Part shown: piece by piece, positions 45,270 to 53,002 of the stretch
Layout: each line of letters begins with the position of its first letter
Numbering within the stretch: position 1 is the first letter of the stretch
NCBI RefSeq assembly: GCF_000178955.2
Contig: NC_016631.1
Coordinates: 1 to 64,000, forward strand
Length of the DNA stretch: 64,000 nucleotides
Direction: 5' to 3'
DNA from: Granulicella mallensis MP5ACTX8
Lineage (GTDB): Bacteria; Acidobacteriota; Terriglobia; Terriglobales; Acidobacteriaceae
Notes under the pieces: model-generated
What the model saw: the letters and a program-made list of their open reading frames with translations, nothing else
Database searches by the model: none
Told to the model about the DNA's origin: nothing
Translations under genes and position numbers: made by a program

Positions 45270-45694
45270 AATCTTCTCCCGGAGTAGGTATCGAGTAGAT
45301 CGAAACAAACTGTGCGTGCCGCTAATATTTTGTATTTTAGGAAGGGTATCGATAGCCCGGCATTAAGCCCGGCATGGATAGCTAGTGGATAGCTGATAAC
45401 AACAGGTTTTATTGAGTTGGGGCTGAATCATCTCTGCGAGTCCCTCTTTCCTGTGATCCGAAGCTATTATTAGAGCGCTGCAGGGAAAGATATGTGAATA
45501 CCTGGATAAAATCAGGCGCAGCATTTTATGCTCAATGAGAATGGTGTTTCAGTTAGAAACTGTCTGGCTGGTTACCCATGATAGTTAGTCGTGTTTTCCG
45601 GGTAACTGAGCAGTGACCATCGCCAGTCCTGCAAAACCGGTCTATCCTGCAATTCGATCTGTATACAGTGGCCAAAGGCGGTAATTAGGAATTA
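45270..45694. other. Gene-free stretch upstream of the Vps62-like gene
   Basis: About 425 bases with no supported ORF, repeat arm or strong hairpin beyond the probable promoter and leader of the minus-strand gene. It is AT-richer than average (for example near 45300-45350 and 45400-45560) and could include remnants of lost sequence. Confidence 0.4.
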
Positions 45695-45828
45695 GGTAGT
45701 GTCTGACGAATTGGAGATAGCGGCTTTTGTCTTTGCTTCTGAGATAGGCCCGGGCTTTAGCCCGGGCCTATCTCAGAAGCAAAGACAAAAGCAAAGGCGT
45801 AGTCGTCGATTCATCAGACACTGACTAT
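45695..45828. repeat. MITE-like palindromic repeat, family I (intact copy)
   Basis: The core 45723-45792 is a perfect palindrome: 34-base arms (GCTTTTGTCTTTGCTTCTGA, then GATAGGCCCGGGCT) around a two-base centre. Outside it are terminal inverted repeats AGTGTCTGACGAAT and the complement of ATTCATCAGACACT. There is no ORF. The outer end TTAGGTAGTGTCTGACGAAT recurs in the half copy at 44.1 kb. Confidence 0.85.
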
Positions 45829-45870
45829 GCCTGTACCAGCTTCCACGCATTTCGAGACCAGCGATAAAAC

Positions 45871-47010
45871 CTACTCTGCCTGGGCGATCATCCCGGCCAG
45901 CAGCGCGGTCCGTTCCACGAGGTGTGCCTTCACTACATGCTCGTGTGCCGCATGGGCTCCGGCTCCGACCGCGCCCATGCCGTCGAGTGTCGGCACACCG
46001 AGCGCCGCGGTAAAGTTGCCATCGGAACCGCCTCCGGTCGAGGCTTCGTCCAGCACAAAGCCCATCTCATCGGCCAGCTTCCTGGCGAGATGAAACAGCG
46101 CTTCGGTTCCCGCCTTGCGCTCCATGGGAGGCCGGTTGATTCCGCCCGTTACTGTCAGGCGGCAGGCCTCGTCCGTGACTGCTAATCCGCGGAAGAGCTT
46201 CTCCACGCGCGCTGCGTCGTCCGCCTTCGCGATGCGCACGTCCACCTCGGCGGTACACTCTGCGGCAATTACATTCGATCGCGTGCCTCCGGTGATGACT
46301 CCCGGGTTTACCGTCAGACCCTGGCTCAGGTCGGTAAATCCGGCGACCGTCTGTACCAGCCGCGCCATCTCCAGTACCGCAGAGTGTCCACGTTCGAAGT
46401 CCACGCCGCTGTGCGCCGCCACTCCCTGAACCTTCAGCTCGTAGTTTCCGACCCCTTTGCGCGCCGTCTTGTAGGCGAGTCCCTGCGCGGGCTCCAGCAC
46501 GAACACCGCAGAGCACTCCTGAGCGATCTTTTCAGTAATGGCCCGCGAGATCGGGCTGCCGATCTCTTCGTCGCTGTTCAGCAGCAGCGTCACGGGTCGC
46601 TCCGCTCCGAGTGCCTTTACCGCCATCAGCGCCTCAAGAGCCATGACGACCCCGGCTTTCATGTCCACCACACCCGGCCCGAAGATCTTGCCGGCGTCTT
46701 CCTTCCAGGGCATCTTTGCCAGCGTCCCCATGGGCCAGACGGTGTCCAGATGTCCGAGCAGCAGGACGCGTCCGCGCTGACTCTTAGGAGTCGGCCCGAA
46801 GCGCAGCTCCAGCACATCGCCAAATCCCTCCTGTGGATGCCGCTGGATCTCGCCGCCCATCTCCGCCACCCAGGCTGAGACCAGCGCTCCGGCGCGATCC
46901 ACCGCGGCCTTATCCTCGCTGGGAGACTCGACTTCAACCAGTTCCTGCAGCCGACGCAGCAACCGCTGCTCATCCGCCGCTACCACCTTCACTATGTCTG
47001 ACATCGTCAT
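45871..47010 (-). CDS. M20 family metallopeptidase (carboxypeptidase G2-like)
   Basis: Zinc carboxypeptidase or deacetylase-type enzyme of 379 residues. Metal-binding and catalytic residues appear in LLLGHLDTVWPMGT (His, Asp), GPGVVDMKAGVVM (Asp), LLNSDEEIGS (Glu pair) and AGAHAAHEHV (final His). The dimerisation domain lies between (about 190-300, VQGVAAHSGVDFERG). It resembles glutamate carboxypeptidase and there is no signal peptide, so it is probably cytoplasmic. I use the ATG at 47010; an upstream in-frame start at 47208 would add 66 residues overlapping the next gene. Confidence 0.9.
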   Translation of the reverse strand: MTMSDIVKVVAADEQRLLRRLQELVEVESPSEDKAAVDRAGALVSAWVAEMGGEIQRHPQEGFGDVLELRFGPTPKSQRGRVLLLGHLDTVWPMGTLAKMPWKEDAGKIFGPGVVDMKAGVVMALEALMAVKALGAERPVTLLLNSDEEIGSPISRAITEKIAQECSAVFVLEPAQGLAYKTARKGVGNYELKVQGVAAHSGVDFERGHSAVLEMARLVQTVAGFTDLSQGLTVNPGVITGGTRSNVIAAECTAEVDVRIAKADDAARVEKLFRGLAVTDEACRLTVTGGINRPPMERKAGTEALFHLARKLADEMGFVLDEASTGGGSDGNFTAALGVPTLDGMGAVGAGAHAAHEHVVKAHLVERTALLAGMIAQAE

Positions 47011-47029
47011 AACTTCTACGCTATCGCGT

Positions 47030-47662
47030 TCAGGATGGTTTTGGATTGGATAGAGATCTCGGACCAAGACGATGGTCCAAGGCCACGAGCCCATAGCTGC
47101 AGACGAGGAAGGTAACAGCGATCGCAAGACTGCTGAGCATGGTTTGTTGCCAACCGACGAGACCGGGATCGAGGAATGGATAGGGATACTTGTTAGTTTG
47201 AGCCCCACGGATCAGGGAGTAAGCAAGGTACGCGAGCGGGTAGATTGCCCAGACGAGTGGATGTGACCACGTAAGCTGGCCTTTGGGCGTGAAAACAATC
47301 CAGAAAAGGGGAACCAGAACTGGAGTGGCCATGTGTAAGAGCACGTTAGCGACTGCGGAGCCGCCGGCGAGTTCCGTTTTACCGTGAAGGAGCAGGGCGT
47401 AGATGATGCCAACGAGCAGGATGGAGAGCATGGTGCCGGCGACGATCCAGGACGCCCGCATTTGAGTTCGGCTTGCGAGTCCGGCAAAGACGACGGCGAC
47501 GAGCAGATTCGTGAGAATGGTGAAGTATGCGAAGACAATCCAGAGCGTGAGCGAAAAGGAGTGATTGATCTGGAAGGTGCTAACGAACTGGAAGGCGAGT
47601 CCGAGCGACGCGATTGTGGCAATGCATCCGGCGGCTGATCGACCTACGGTCCCAAAATGCAT
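47030..47662 (-). CDS. Pr6Pr-type membrane protein
   Basis: A roughly 210-residue protein with six predicted helices and motifs of the Pr6Pr family of bacterial membrane proteins: FAYFTILTNLLVAVVFAG, LLHMATPVLVPLFWIVF, WAIYPLAYLAYSLIRG and YPYPFLD. Its function is unknown. GGAG lies about ten bases before the ATG at 47662, which I prefer to an ATG 117 bases upstream that would add a polar leader. It ends 19 bases before the M20 gene, so co-transcription is likely. Confidence 0.78.
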   Translation of the reverse strand: MHFGTVGRSAAGCIATIASLGLAFQFVSTFQINHSFSLTLWIVFAYFTILTNLLVAVVFAGLASRTQMRASWIVAGTMLSILLVGIIYALLLHGKTELAGGSAVANVLLHMATPVLVPLFWIVFTPKGQLTWSHPLVWAIYPLAYLAYSLIRGAQTNKYPYPFLDPGLVGWQQTMLSSLAIAVTFLVCSYGLVALDHRLGPRSLSNPKPS

Positions 47663-47891
47663 CGTGGCTATGCTCCGCGCATAGTGTAACTGCCCGCTAT
47701 AGCCCGCCACGAGCCAATACAGAGGGGATGAAAGGGCTTTACCGGCACGGGCCTTCTCATGGAAAGGGTGCATGTGCAAGCCAGCAACCGGCCTTGTACC
47801 AAACTCCTCAACTGTGTCTAATTAGACACACCACAGCGCCCTGTTCCCGGATGTAGCCTGTGGTTCTGTTACAAGAATCAGGGAACCGCAC

Positions 47892-48821
47892 CTGCCTAAC
47901 GACGCCCAATTCGAACAGACCATCCATAGTCCACTGGATTTCAGCGGTATTGGCCTGCATTCCGGCGCGGAGGTCACGATGCGGCTCGTTCCCGCGCCTG
48001 CCGGTTCGGGCATCGTCTTCCGCCGCACCGACCTGGATAACTTCGAGATTCCCGCCACCGGCCGCAACGTCGCGAAGGTTAGCTATGCGACCTCACTGAT
48101 GCGCCAGGGCGTGTTGATCTCGACGACCGAGCACCTGCTCTCCGCGTTGATAGGTCTTGGTGTCGATAACGTCATCGTTGAGGTCGACAACCTCGAAGTC
48201 CCGATTCTGGATGGCTCGGCCCGGCCTTACGTGGCCGCGATGCTCGGTGCGGGCCTCAAGCGTCAGCGCCGCAAGCGTGAATATCTCCGCATCCTGAAAG
48301 AGATCGAGGTTCGGGAGGGAAGCAAGTTCATCGGCGTCTATCCCGGTGAGGGCTACTCGATCCACTACACCATCGACTTCCCCGAGCCCATCGGGCACGA
48401 GACCTTTGTGGGGGATCTCGAAGCCGGGGACTATTGCAACCTGATCGCGCCCGCGCGCACCTTTGGCTTTCGCGAGGATGAGCCCATGCTGCGCGATATG
48501 GGTCTGATCCGCGGTGCCTCCGACGAGTGCGCCATTATCATCGGTGGCGGCGAGGTACAGAACGGCCCGCTGCGCTTTGGCGATGAGTTCGTACGGCATA
48601 AGGTCCTCGATCTGATCGGCGATCTCGCTCTTGCCGGCCGCCGCATCTGGGGACGCGTTGTCGCCGAACGTGCCGGCCATGCCATGCACACCGCGCTGGT
48701 GCAGCGCCTGCTGCGTGACCGTTCGGCCTGGGAGCTGGCGCATCGCTATGAAGAGCCGGTGGCTGCGGCCAAACCGGCTGTTATGCCTGTGGGCGCTACG
48801 CTGCAGCCTTCGCACGCCTGA
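47892..48821 (+). CDS. lpxC: UDP-3-O-acyl-N-acetylglucosamine deacetylase (lipid A synthesis)
   Basis: Zinc deacetylase for the first committed step of lipid A synthesis. About 309 residues: IHSPLDFSGIGLHSGAEV (N-terminal homology), STTEHLLSAL (metal His), DNVIVEVDNLEVPILDGSA, ARTFGF, FVRHKVLDLIGDL (His and Asp) and GHAMHTALVQ. The homology extends upstream of the first ATG (47979) through about 25 further codons, where no ATG, GTG or TTG lies in frame. A CTG at 47892, seven bases after AGGGA, is the most plausible start. A nearby frameshift cannot be excluded. Confidence 0.9.
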   Translation: MPNDAQFEQTIHSPLDFSGIGLHSGAEVTMRLVPAPAGSGIVFRRTDLDNFEIPATGRNVAKVSYATSLMRQGVLISTTEHLLSALIGLGVDNVIVEVDNLEVPILDGSARPYVAAMLGAGLKRQRRKREYLRILKEIEVREGSKFIGVYPGEGYSIHYTIDFPEPIGHETFVGDLEAGDYCNLIAPARTFGFREDEPMLRDMGLIRGASDECAIIIGGGEVQNGPLRFGDEFVRHKVLDLIGDLALAGRRIWGRVVAERAGHAMHTALVQRLLRDRSAWELAHRYEEPVAAAKPAVMPVGATLQPSHA

Positions 48822-48834
48822 GTCTTCCGCGGGG

Positions 48835-49368
48835 CTATTTCGCGGACGGCGGCTCATCAGCGCCAATCAGTTCCCAGATTCGAGCGAGATGATGATCGTC
48901 GTGCTCGGCGACAAAGTACAAATGATCTACGAGCCGCATCGGTGTCTTCAAGCGCGGGTGGGGAATGGCTTGGGTCAACAGCGAGGCATCCAGCTCTTCC
49001 ACCCGCTTCAGCAGCCGTTTTCTGGCCGTGCGGAACTCCGTCAAAATCTCTTCCAGTGGGCGCGCGTTGTGATTCGCCTGGTCGGTCTTTCGGTTCTGCA
49101 GGTCGGTCACGGTAAGCTGCTCGCTGGCTGCGACGTAATCCTCCACGCGCGCCAGCCACAGGGGTTCGAGATCGACGAGGTGACCGGCGTGTTCCTGGGC
49201 CGACCACTTTTTCTGCGCCTTTTCGGTCAGGCTTTTGTGAGAGTGGCCACGAAGAGCCTCTTCCAGTCTGGCCGGGGTGCCACGCAGGCGGGCGCGCAGA
49301 TTCGGATGCAGCTCGACGGGAAATGAAAACTCAAACTTGCGTTCAAACCAATCTGGCACTTGACTCAT
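48835..49368 (-). CDS. DinB-family four-helix protein
   Basis: A 177-residue protein of the DinB superfamily, a four-helix bundle that can bind a metal through three histidines: the first in WSAQEHAGHL and the others in FVAEHDDHHLARI near the C-terminus. Members include thiol-dependent transferases such as mycothiol- or bacillithiol-dependent enzymes, but the substrate cannot be inferred. It is convergent with lpxC, whose stop is 13 bases away. Confidence 0.82.
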   Translation of the reverse strand: MSQVPDWFERKFEFSFPVELHPNLRARLRGTPARLEEALRGHSHKSLTEKAQKKWSAQEHAGHLVDLEPLWLARVEDYVAASEQLTVTDLQNRKTDQANHNARPLEEILTEFRTARKRLLKRVEELDASLLTQAIPHPRLKTPMRLVDHLYFVAEHDDHHLARIWELIGADEPPSAK

Positions 49369-49497
49369 GGGCTCCACCGATCGAAGAGATAGCTCTCAGT
49401 AGATATCTTGCCACTTGGGACAAACGAAGGCAGGTTTGCCAGTGATCCAAAAGACACGTAGCGTCGAAGAGGTACCAGAACGGACAGGAACAACCGC

Positions 49498-49971
49498 ATG
49501 ACCGCCGCTATCGCGCTGGGCTCAAATCTGCCGTCTCCTTTCGGTGACCGCGCCGCTAACCTGCAGGAAGCCCTGCGCCGTCTCGAAGCCCTCGGCCGAG
49601 TTACGGCGGTCTCCAGCTTCCATGACACCGATCCCGTGGGTTACGAAGATCAGCCGCGTTTTCTGAACGCCGCAGCGCTGCTCGAAACCGAGCTCTCGCC
49701 GATCGATCTATTGCATGGGTTGCTAGCGATCGAACACGCCATGGGTCGCAACCGCGAGAATGCGCCGCCCAAAGGCCCGCGAGTCATCGATCTGGATCTG
49801 CTGTTGTCTGGCGATGTCGTTCTGCAGACGCCCGAGCTAACGCTGCCGCATCCGGCGATGCACGAGCGGCGCTTTGTTCTTGCGCCGTTGGCCGAGATTG
49901 CACCAGAGATGCAGCACCCTGAACGTCACCGAAATATTGCCGAGTTACTGGCAGACTTGCCCAGTCTCTGA
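49498..49971 (+). CDS. folK: 2-amino-4-hydroxy-6-hydroxymethyldihydropteridine pyrophosphokinase
   Basis: Transfers pyrophosphate from ATP to the pterin precursor in folate synthesis. The 157-residue protein shows ALGSNLPSPFGDRAANL, TDPVGYEDQPRFLNAA (pterin-binding region), LLAIEHAMGRNR and KGPRVIDLDLLL with the two magnesium-binding Asp, then LPHPAMHERRFVLAPLAEIAP. These are all standard HPPK landmarks at normal length. It stands alone, away from other folate genes. Confidence 0.95.
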   Translation: MTAAIALGSNLPSPFGDRAANLQEALRRLEALGRVTAVSSFHDTDPVGYEDQPRFLNAAALLETELSPIDLLHGLLAIEHAMGRNRENAPPKGPRVIDLDLLLSGDVVLQTPELTLPHPAMHERRFVLAPLAEIAPEMQHPERHRNIAELLADLPSL

Positions 49972-49979
49972 GAATATTG

Positions 49980-50038
49980 ACACTTTTCATTTTGAAAAGT
50001 ATTTTCAAGGGAGTGACAGGTCTTTTGAAAGCAGCTCC
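49980..50038 (+). promoter_or_regulatory. Probable higBA operator
   Basis: ACTTTTCATTTTGAAAAGT (49982-50000) is an inverted repeat with 8-base arms. It is followed by TATTTTCAAGG and CTTTTGAAAG, which repeat the TTTTCA/TGAAAA half-site. Placed directly before the toxin gene, this fits autoregulation by the HigA HTH protein. Confidence 0.55.
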
Positions 50039-50365
50039 ATGCACATTGTTACCGAAAAGCACCTGAATGGAGCGTCAGAGCAATATTCAGAAGCTGCCAA
50101 AGAGGTTGCAGCTTGGCGCAAGATTGCCAAGGCGGCGCGGTGGCGGAATTTCCTTGAAGTCCGGCAGGTCTTTAAGGATGCAGACGATGTTGGTGGCTAT
50201 GTGATCTTTAACATTCGCCAGAATCGTTATCGTCTGATCACGATCATTCACTACTCGCGAGAGAAAGATGGCAGATCCACAGAAGGGCATATTTACATCC
50301 GATCTTTCTTGACGCACAAGCAATATGACAATCGAGCGAACTGGGATAGAGGGGTTCCACGATGA
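50039..50365 (+). CDS. higB: HigB-type mRNA interferase toxin
   Basis: A 108-residue RelE/HigB superfamily toxin that probably cleaves mRNA on the ribosome. Family features are visible in EVAAWRKIAKAARWRNFLEV, VFKDADDVGGYVIFNI, NRYRLITIIHYSREK (catalytic basic region) and IYIRSFLTHKQYDN near the end. The toxin precedes the antitoxin, the typical hig order, and overlaps it by four bases. A longer in-frame start within folK exists, but the ATG at 50039 matches the usual length. Confidence 0.86.
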   Translation: MHIVTEKHLNGASEQYSEAAKEVAAWRKIAKAARWRNFLEVRQVFKDADDVGGYVIFNIRQNRYRLITIIHYSREKDGRSTEGHIYIRSFLTHKQYDNRANWDRGVPR

Positions 50366-50763
50366 GTACAGTACTGGCGAATCCGGCTGAAATGATTCGA
50401 CAAGGGGCACCACACCTTATTCACTCGGATGAGGAACTCGCGGAATACACGGAGGCGCTCTTCGATCTCACGGCAAAGGCTGCTCCCTCCCCTGAAGAAG
50501 AAGAGGCAATCGAGCTTCTGACGCTTCTTATAGAACGCTACGAGATGGAGCGCTACCCTGTACCCGACGCTGGCCCTATCGATGTGCTGCGATTTCTTCT
50601 CGATCAGAACGGGCTTTCACAGCGAGACATCGCTGAAGATCTTGGCAGCGAAAGCACAGTATCGCTCGTTCTTTCAGGTAAGCGCCTTCTGAATCGCGAT
50701 CACATTATGCGGCTCAGCCAGCGTTTTCATGTTTCACCGGCGGTTTTCTTTGGAACAACGTAG
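50362..50763 (+). CDS. higA: HigA-type antitoxin, XRE helix-turn-helix
   Basis: A 133-residue antitoxin: an acidic N-terminal helical arm (DEELAEYTEALFDLTAKAAP, EEEEAIELLTLLIERYEMER) that would wrap the toxin, followed by an XRE-type HTH (NGLSQRDIAEDLGSESTVSL, VLSGKRLLNRDHIMRLSQRF, FHVSPAVFFG). It neutralises HigB and probably represses the operon through the upstream palindrome. It overlaps the toxin stop (ATGA). Confidence 0.88.
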   Translation: MSTVLANPAEMIRQGAPHLIHSDEELAEYTEALFDLTAKAAPSPEEEEAIELLTLLIERYEMERYPVPDAGPIDVLRFLLDQNGLSQRDIAEDLGSESTVSLVLSGKRLLNRDHIMRLSQRFHVSPAVFFGTT

Positions 50764-50815
50764 AAGAAAGCATGGCTACGCGTTCTGCCTTCGGTAACGG
50801 GCGCGAAGTCTGCTG

Positions 50816-52513
50816 TTACTTCTTCTCTTCGTGATATTCCTGCTCGGTATTGATGCCCCACACCGCAGCCTTGTCCACGTGTCCTGCCGCGATGCCGTCC
50901 ACCACGGCCATCGCCGTCAGCATCGAGTGGTCCTGGTTGTTGTACTTGTGCATTCCATTGCGGCCCACCAGAAACAGGTTCTCGAAGCTGTCGGTAAACT
51001 CGCGCAGCTCGTTGAAGCGGTCGTAGGTTCCGAAGTACGCCGGGTAGGTCTTCGGCACGCGCACCACGTGCGAGTCTGTCACCTCGCTGGTCCGCAGGAT
51101 TCCGATCTTCTCCAGCTCCTTTGCGGCAAAGCTCTTTAGTTCTTCGTCGGGCATCGACCACAGCGGATCGGTGTCGTAACAGAAGTACTCCAGCCCGATC
51201 CATACCTTCGTCGGGTCGGAGACCATGTAGGGTGACCAGTTGTTGAAGATCTGCAGCCGCCCCAGCAGAACGTCGGGCTCCTGGATGTAGATCCAGGTGT
51301 CCTTGATCAGCCCGCCATCGGGCTCGCGCACATCAAGCTTGTTCGCGAGCACACCCACCGTGATGAAGTCGCGATACTGTAGGCCGTCGCTGACCTCGCG
51401 CACGTTGGCGGGAACATCCACGCGCAACGCCTGCACCAGCTCGCGCATGGGCATGGTGGAGATAAAGTAATCGCCTTCGAACCGCTGCCGTTCGCCGGCA
51501 TCGTTTACCGCCTCGATGGCGACGACACGTGAACCTTCGACGAGAATCGCGTCGACCTTCCACTGCATGTGGATCTCGCCGCCCATGGCGATGACCTTCT
51601 CGGCGACGTGCTCCCACAACTGGCCCGGGCCAAACTTCGGATACAGGAACCGCTCGATCAGCGAGGTGTCTGTGCCTTTTTGTGCGACATCGCTCTCCGC
51701 GCTCTTCGGCTGCGCGCTGAAGGCCTTCTTGACGAAGTGCTTCAGCGCCGTCGTCAGCGAGAGCCCCTTGATGCGCTGCGCTCCCCACTCGGCGGAGATC
51801 ATGTTGCACGGCGTTCCCCATACCTTCTCGGTGTAGCTCTTGAAGAACGTGAGGTAGAGCTCCTTGCCGAAGCGGTTGATGAGAAAGTCTTCGAGGCTCT
51901 TCTCTTCCTTGATCGGGCTAACGCGGCTCATCACGTAGCTATAGCCGATCTTCACCATGCGTACCGGGCCGAGATTGGCGATCGTGTTGCCGGTGAGCTT
52001 GATGGGATAGTCGAAAAACTTGCGCAGGTAGTAGATGCGGCTCTTGCGCGGACGTACCAGCATGACTAGGTCGTCGGACTCGGGCGGCGGGGCGACGACG
52101 GTGGCTGCTACCTCTTCTTCGGTAGCGCTCTCTTCTTCTTCGTCATCGCTTTCTTCCATCTCAGAGTGCAGCGGTCCCATGCCGCGCAGAGGCGGTTCTT
52201 CCGGAAGATGTGCGGGAACGGCGACGGTACGTTGTTTGCCCTGGTAGCTGATATCGACGCCGGTAGGCGCGGCGTCGGCCAGATCGGGAGGCATCAGGTC
52301 CATCCACCACTGCATCACGCGGTCGCTCTTGGAGAAGAAGCGGTGCCCGCCGATATCCATGCGGTTGCCCTTGTAGCGAATGGTGCGCGAGATGCCGCCG
52401 ATCTCGCCGCTGGCTTCCAGAATGACTGGCTTCACGTCGGTCTTGCGCAGAAGTTCCAGTGCCGCTGTAAGTCCTGCCGGCCCTGCTCCGATGATGATTG
52501 CCTTACGCGCCAT
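50816..52513 (-). CDS. FAD-dependent oxidoreductase, UDP-galactopyranose mutase/amine oxidase-like
   Basis: A roughly 565-residue flavoprotein with a Rossmann [14 protein letters not shown] motif at residues 8-21, then GGHRFF and a second FAD-binding region near the end ([20 protein letters not shown]). The KYNNQDHSM motif groups it with envelope-polysaccharide-associated NAD(P)/FAD oxidoreductases rather than classic HemY. A very acidic insertion ([16 protein letters not shown]-like, about residues 115-150) interrupts the fold. The start at 52513 is chosen because the FAD motif follows at once; an in-frame ATG at 52654 would add 47 unrelated residues. Confidence 0.83.
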   Translation of the reverse strand: MARKAIIIGAGPAGLTAALELLRKTDVKPVILEASGEIGGISRTIRYKGNRMDIGGHRFFSKSDRVMQWWMDLMPPDLADAAPTGVDISYQGKQRTVAVPAHLPEEPPLRGMGPLHSEMEESDDEEEESATEEEVAATVVAPPPESDDLVMLVRPRKSRIYYLRKFFDYPIKLTGNTIANLGPVRMVKIGYSYVMSRVSPIKEEKSLEDFLINRFGKELYLTFFKSYTEKVWGTPCNMISAEWGAQRIKGLSLTTALKHFVKKAFSAQPKSAESDVAQKGTDTSLIERFLYPKFGPGQLWEHVAEKVIAMGGEIHMQWKVDAILVEGSRVVAIEAVNDAGERQRFEGDYFISTMPMRELVQALRVDVPANVREVSDGLQYRDFITVGVLANKLDVREPDGGLIKDTWIYIQEPDVLLGRLQIFNNWSPYMVSDPTKVWIGLEYFCYDTDPLWSMPDEELKSFAAKELEKIGILRTSEVTDSHVVRVPKTYPAYFGTYDRFNELREFTDSFENLFLVGRNGMHKYNNQDHSMLTAMAVVDGIAAGHVDKAAVWGINTEQEYHEEKK

Positions 52514-52691
52514 GCGCTTTCTCTTGCTCCAAACACGCATTCCGCGTCGAATCAAGCTTATCGCATGGGTGCTGGGCTGGCGAAAAACAAGCAACGACAA
52601 AAGCTCTCGTGGAAGCAGAGCAAGGATGGGAATTCGGTACGGACCATGTGCCAAAGGCGCGACCCCCTATATATCAGGGTTCATTTCCCCA

Positions 52692-52937
52692 TCCACAAAA
52701 CCGTCATTCTGAGCGAAGTAGCTCGCGCACTTTGCGAGCTACGTAGTCGAAGAACCCCGAAACCTTACGCGTTTGCCCCAACCCTCCACACCTTTTCTAC
52801 CCCGAACCCTCGTGCCCCAGCCTCTGTGGTCGGAACGATCCTAGCGGCAGAGGCGAGACAAACTCTTCGGGGTTCTTCGACTGCGCGTCTCGCAAAAGCG
52901 CGAGCCGCTACGCTCAGAATGACGATTTCGTGGAAGG
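52692..52937. repeat. Large palindromic repeat, family B (copy 3)
   Basis: CCGTCATTCTGAGCGAAGTAG pairs with GCTACGCTCAGAATGACG, and AGTCGAAGAACCCCGAAA with TCTTCGGGGTTCTTCGACTG. The outer hairpins are AGCTCGCGCACTTTGCGAGCT and GTCTCGCAAAAGCGCGAG. GAAC replaces GGAC in both inner arms, a paired change that preserves the stem. The rest of the 52514-53002 gap holds only a hairpin near 52961-52997. Confidence 0.85.
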
Positions 52938-52959
52938 GTAAAGACTTGGAGCAAGATCA

Positions 52960-52998
52960 TTCCCGCATCGCACAATTCTGCCGTGCGATGCGGGAACT
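52960..52998 (-). terminator. Possible terminator after clpB
   Basis: TTCCCGCATCGCAC and GTGCGATGCGGGAA form a perfect 14-bp stem just past the clpB stop. No good T run follows on the minus strand, so terminator function is uncertain. Confidence 0.5.
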
Positions 52999-53002
52999 CC
53001 GC

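Noticed and set aside
45871-47208. 66-residue N-terminal extension of the M20 peptidase
   Set aside because: It overlaps the neighbouring membrane-protein gene and lacks family similarity; the ATG at 47010 gives the usual length.
47860-48099. GTG-started open frame overlapping the lpxC 5' end
   Set aside because: It is in a different frame from lpxC, has no domain, and the conserved LpxC N-terminus is read from the CTG-started frame.
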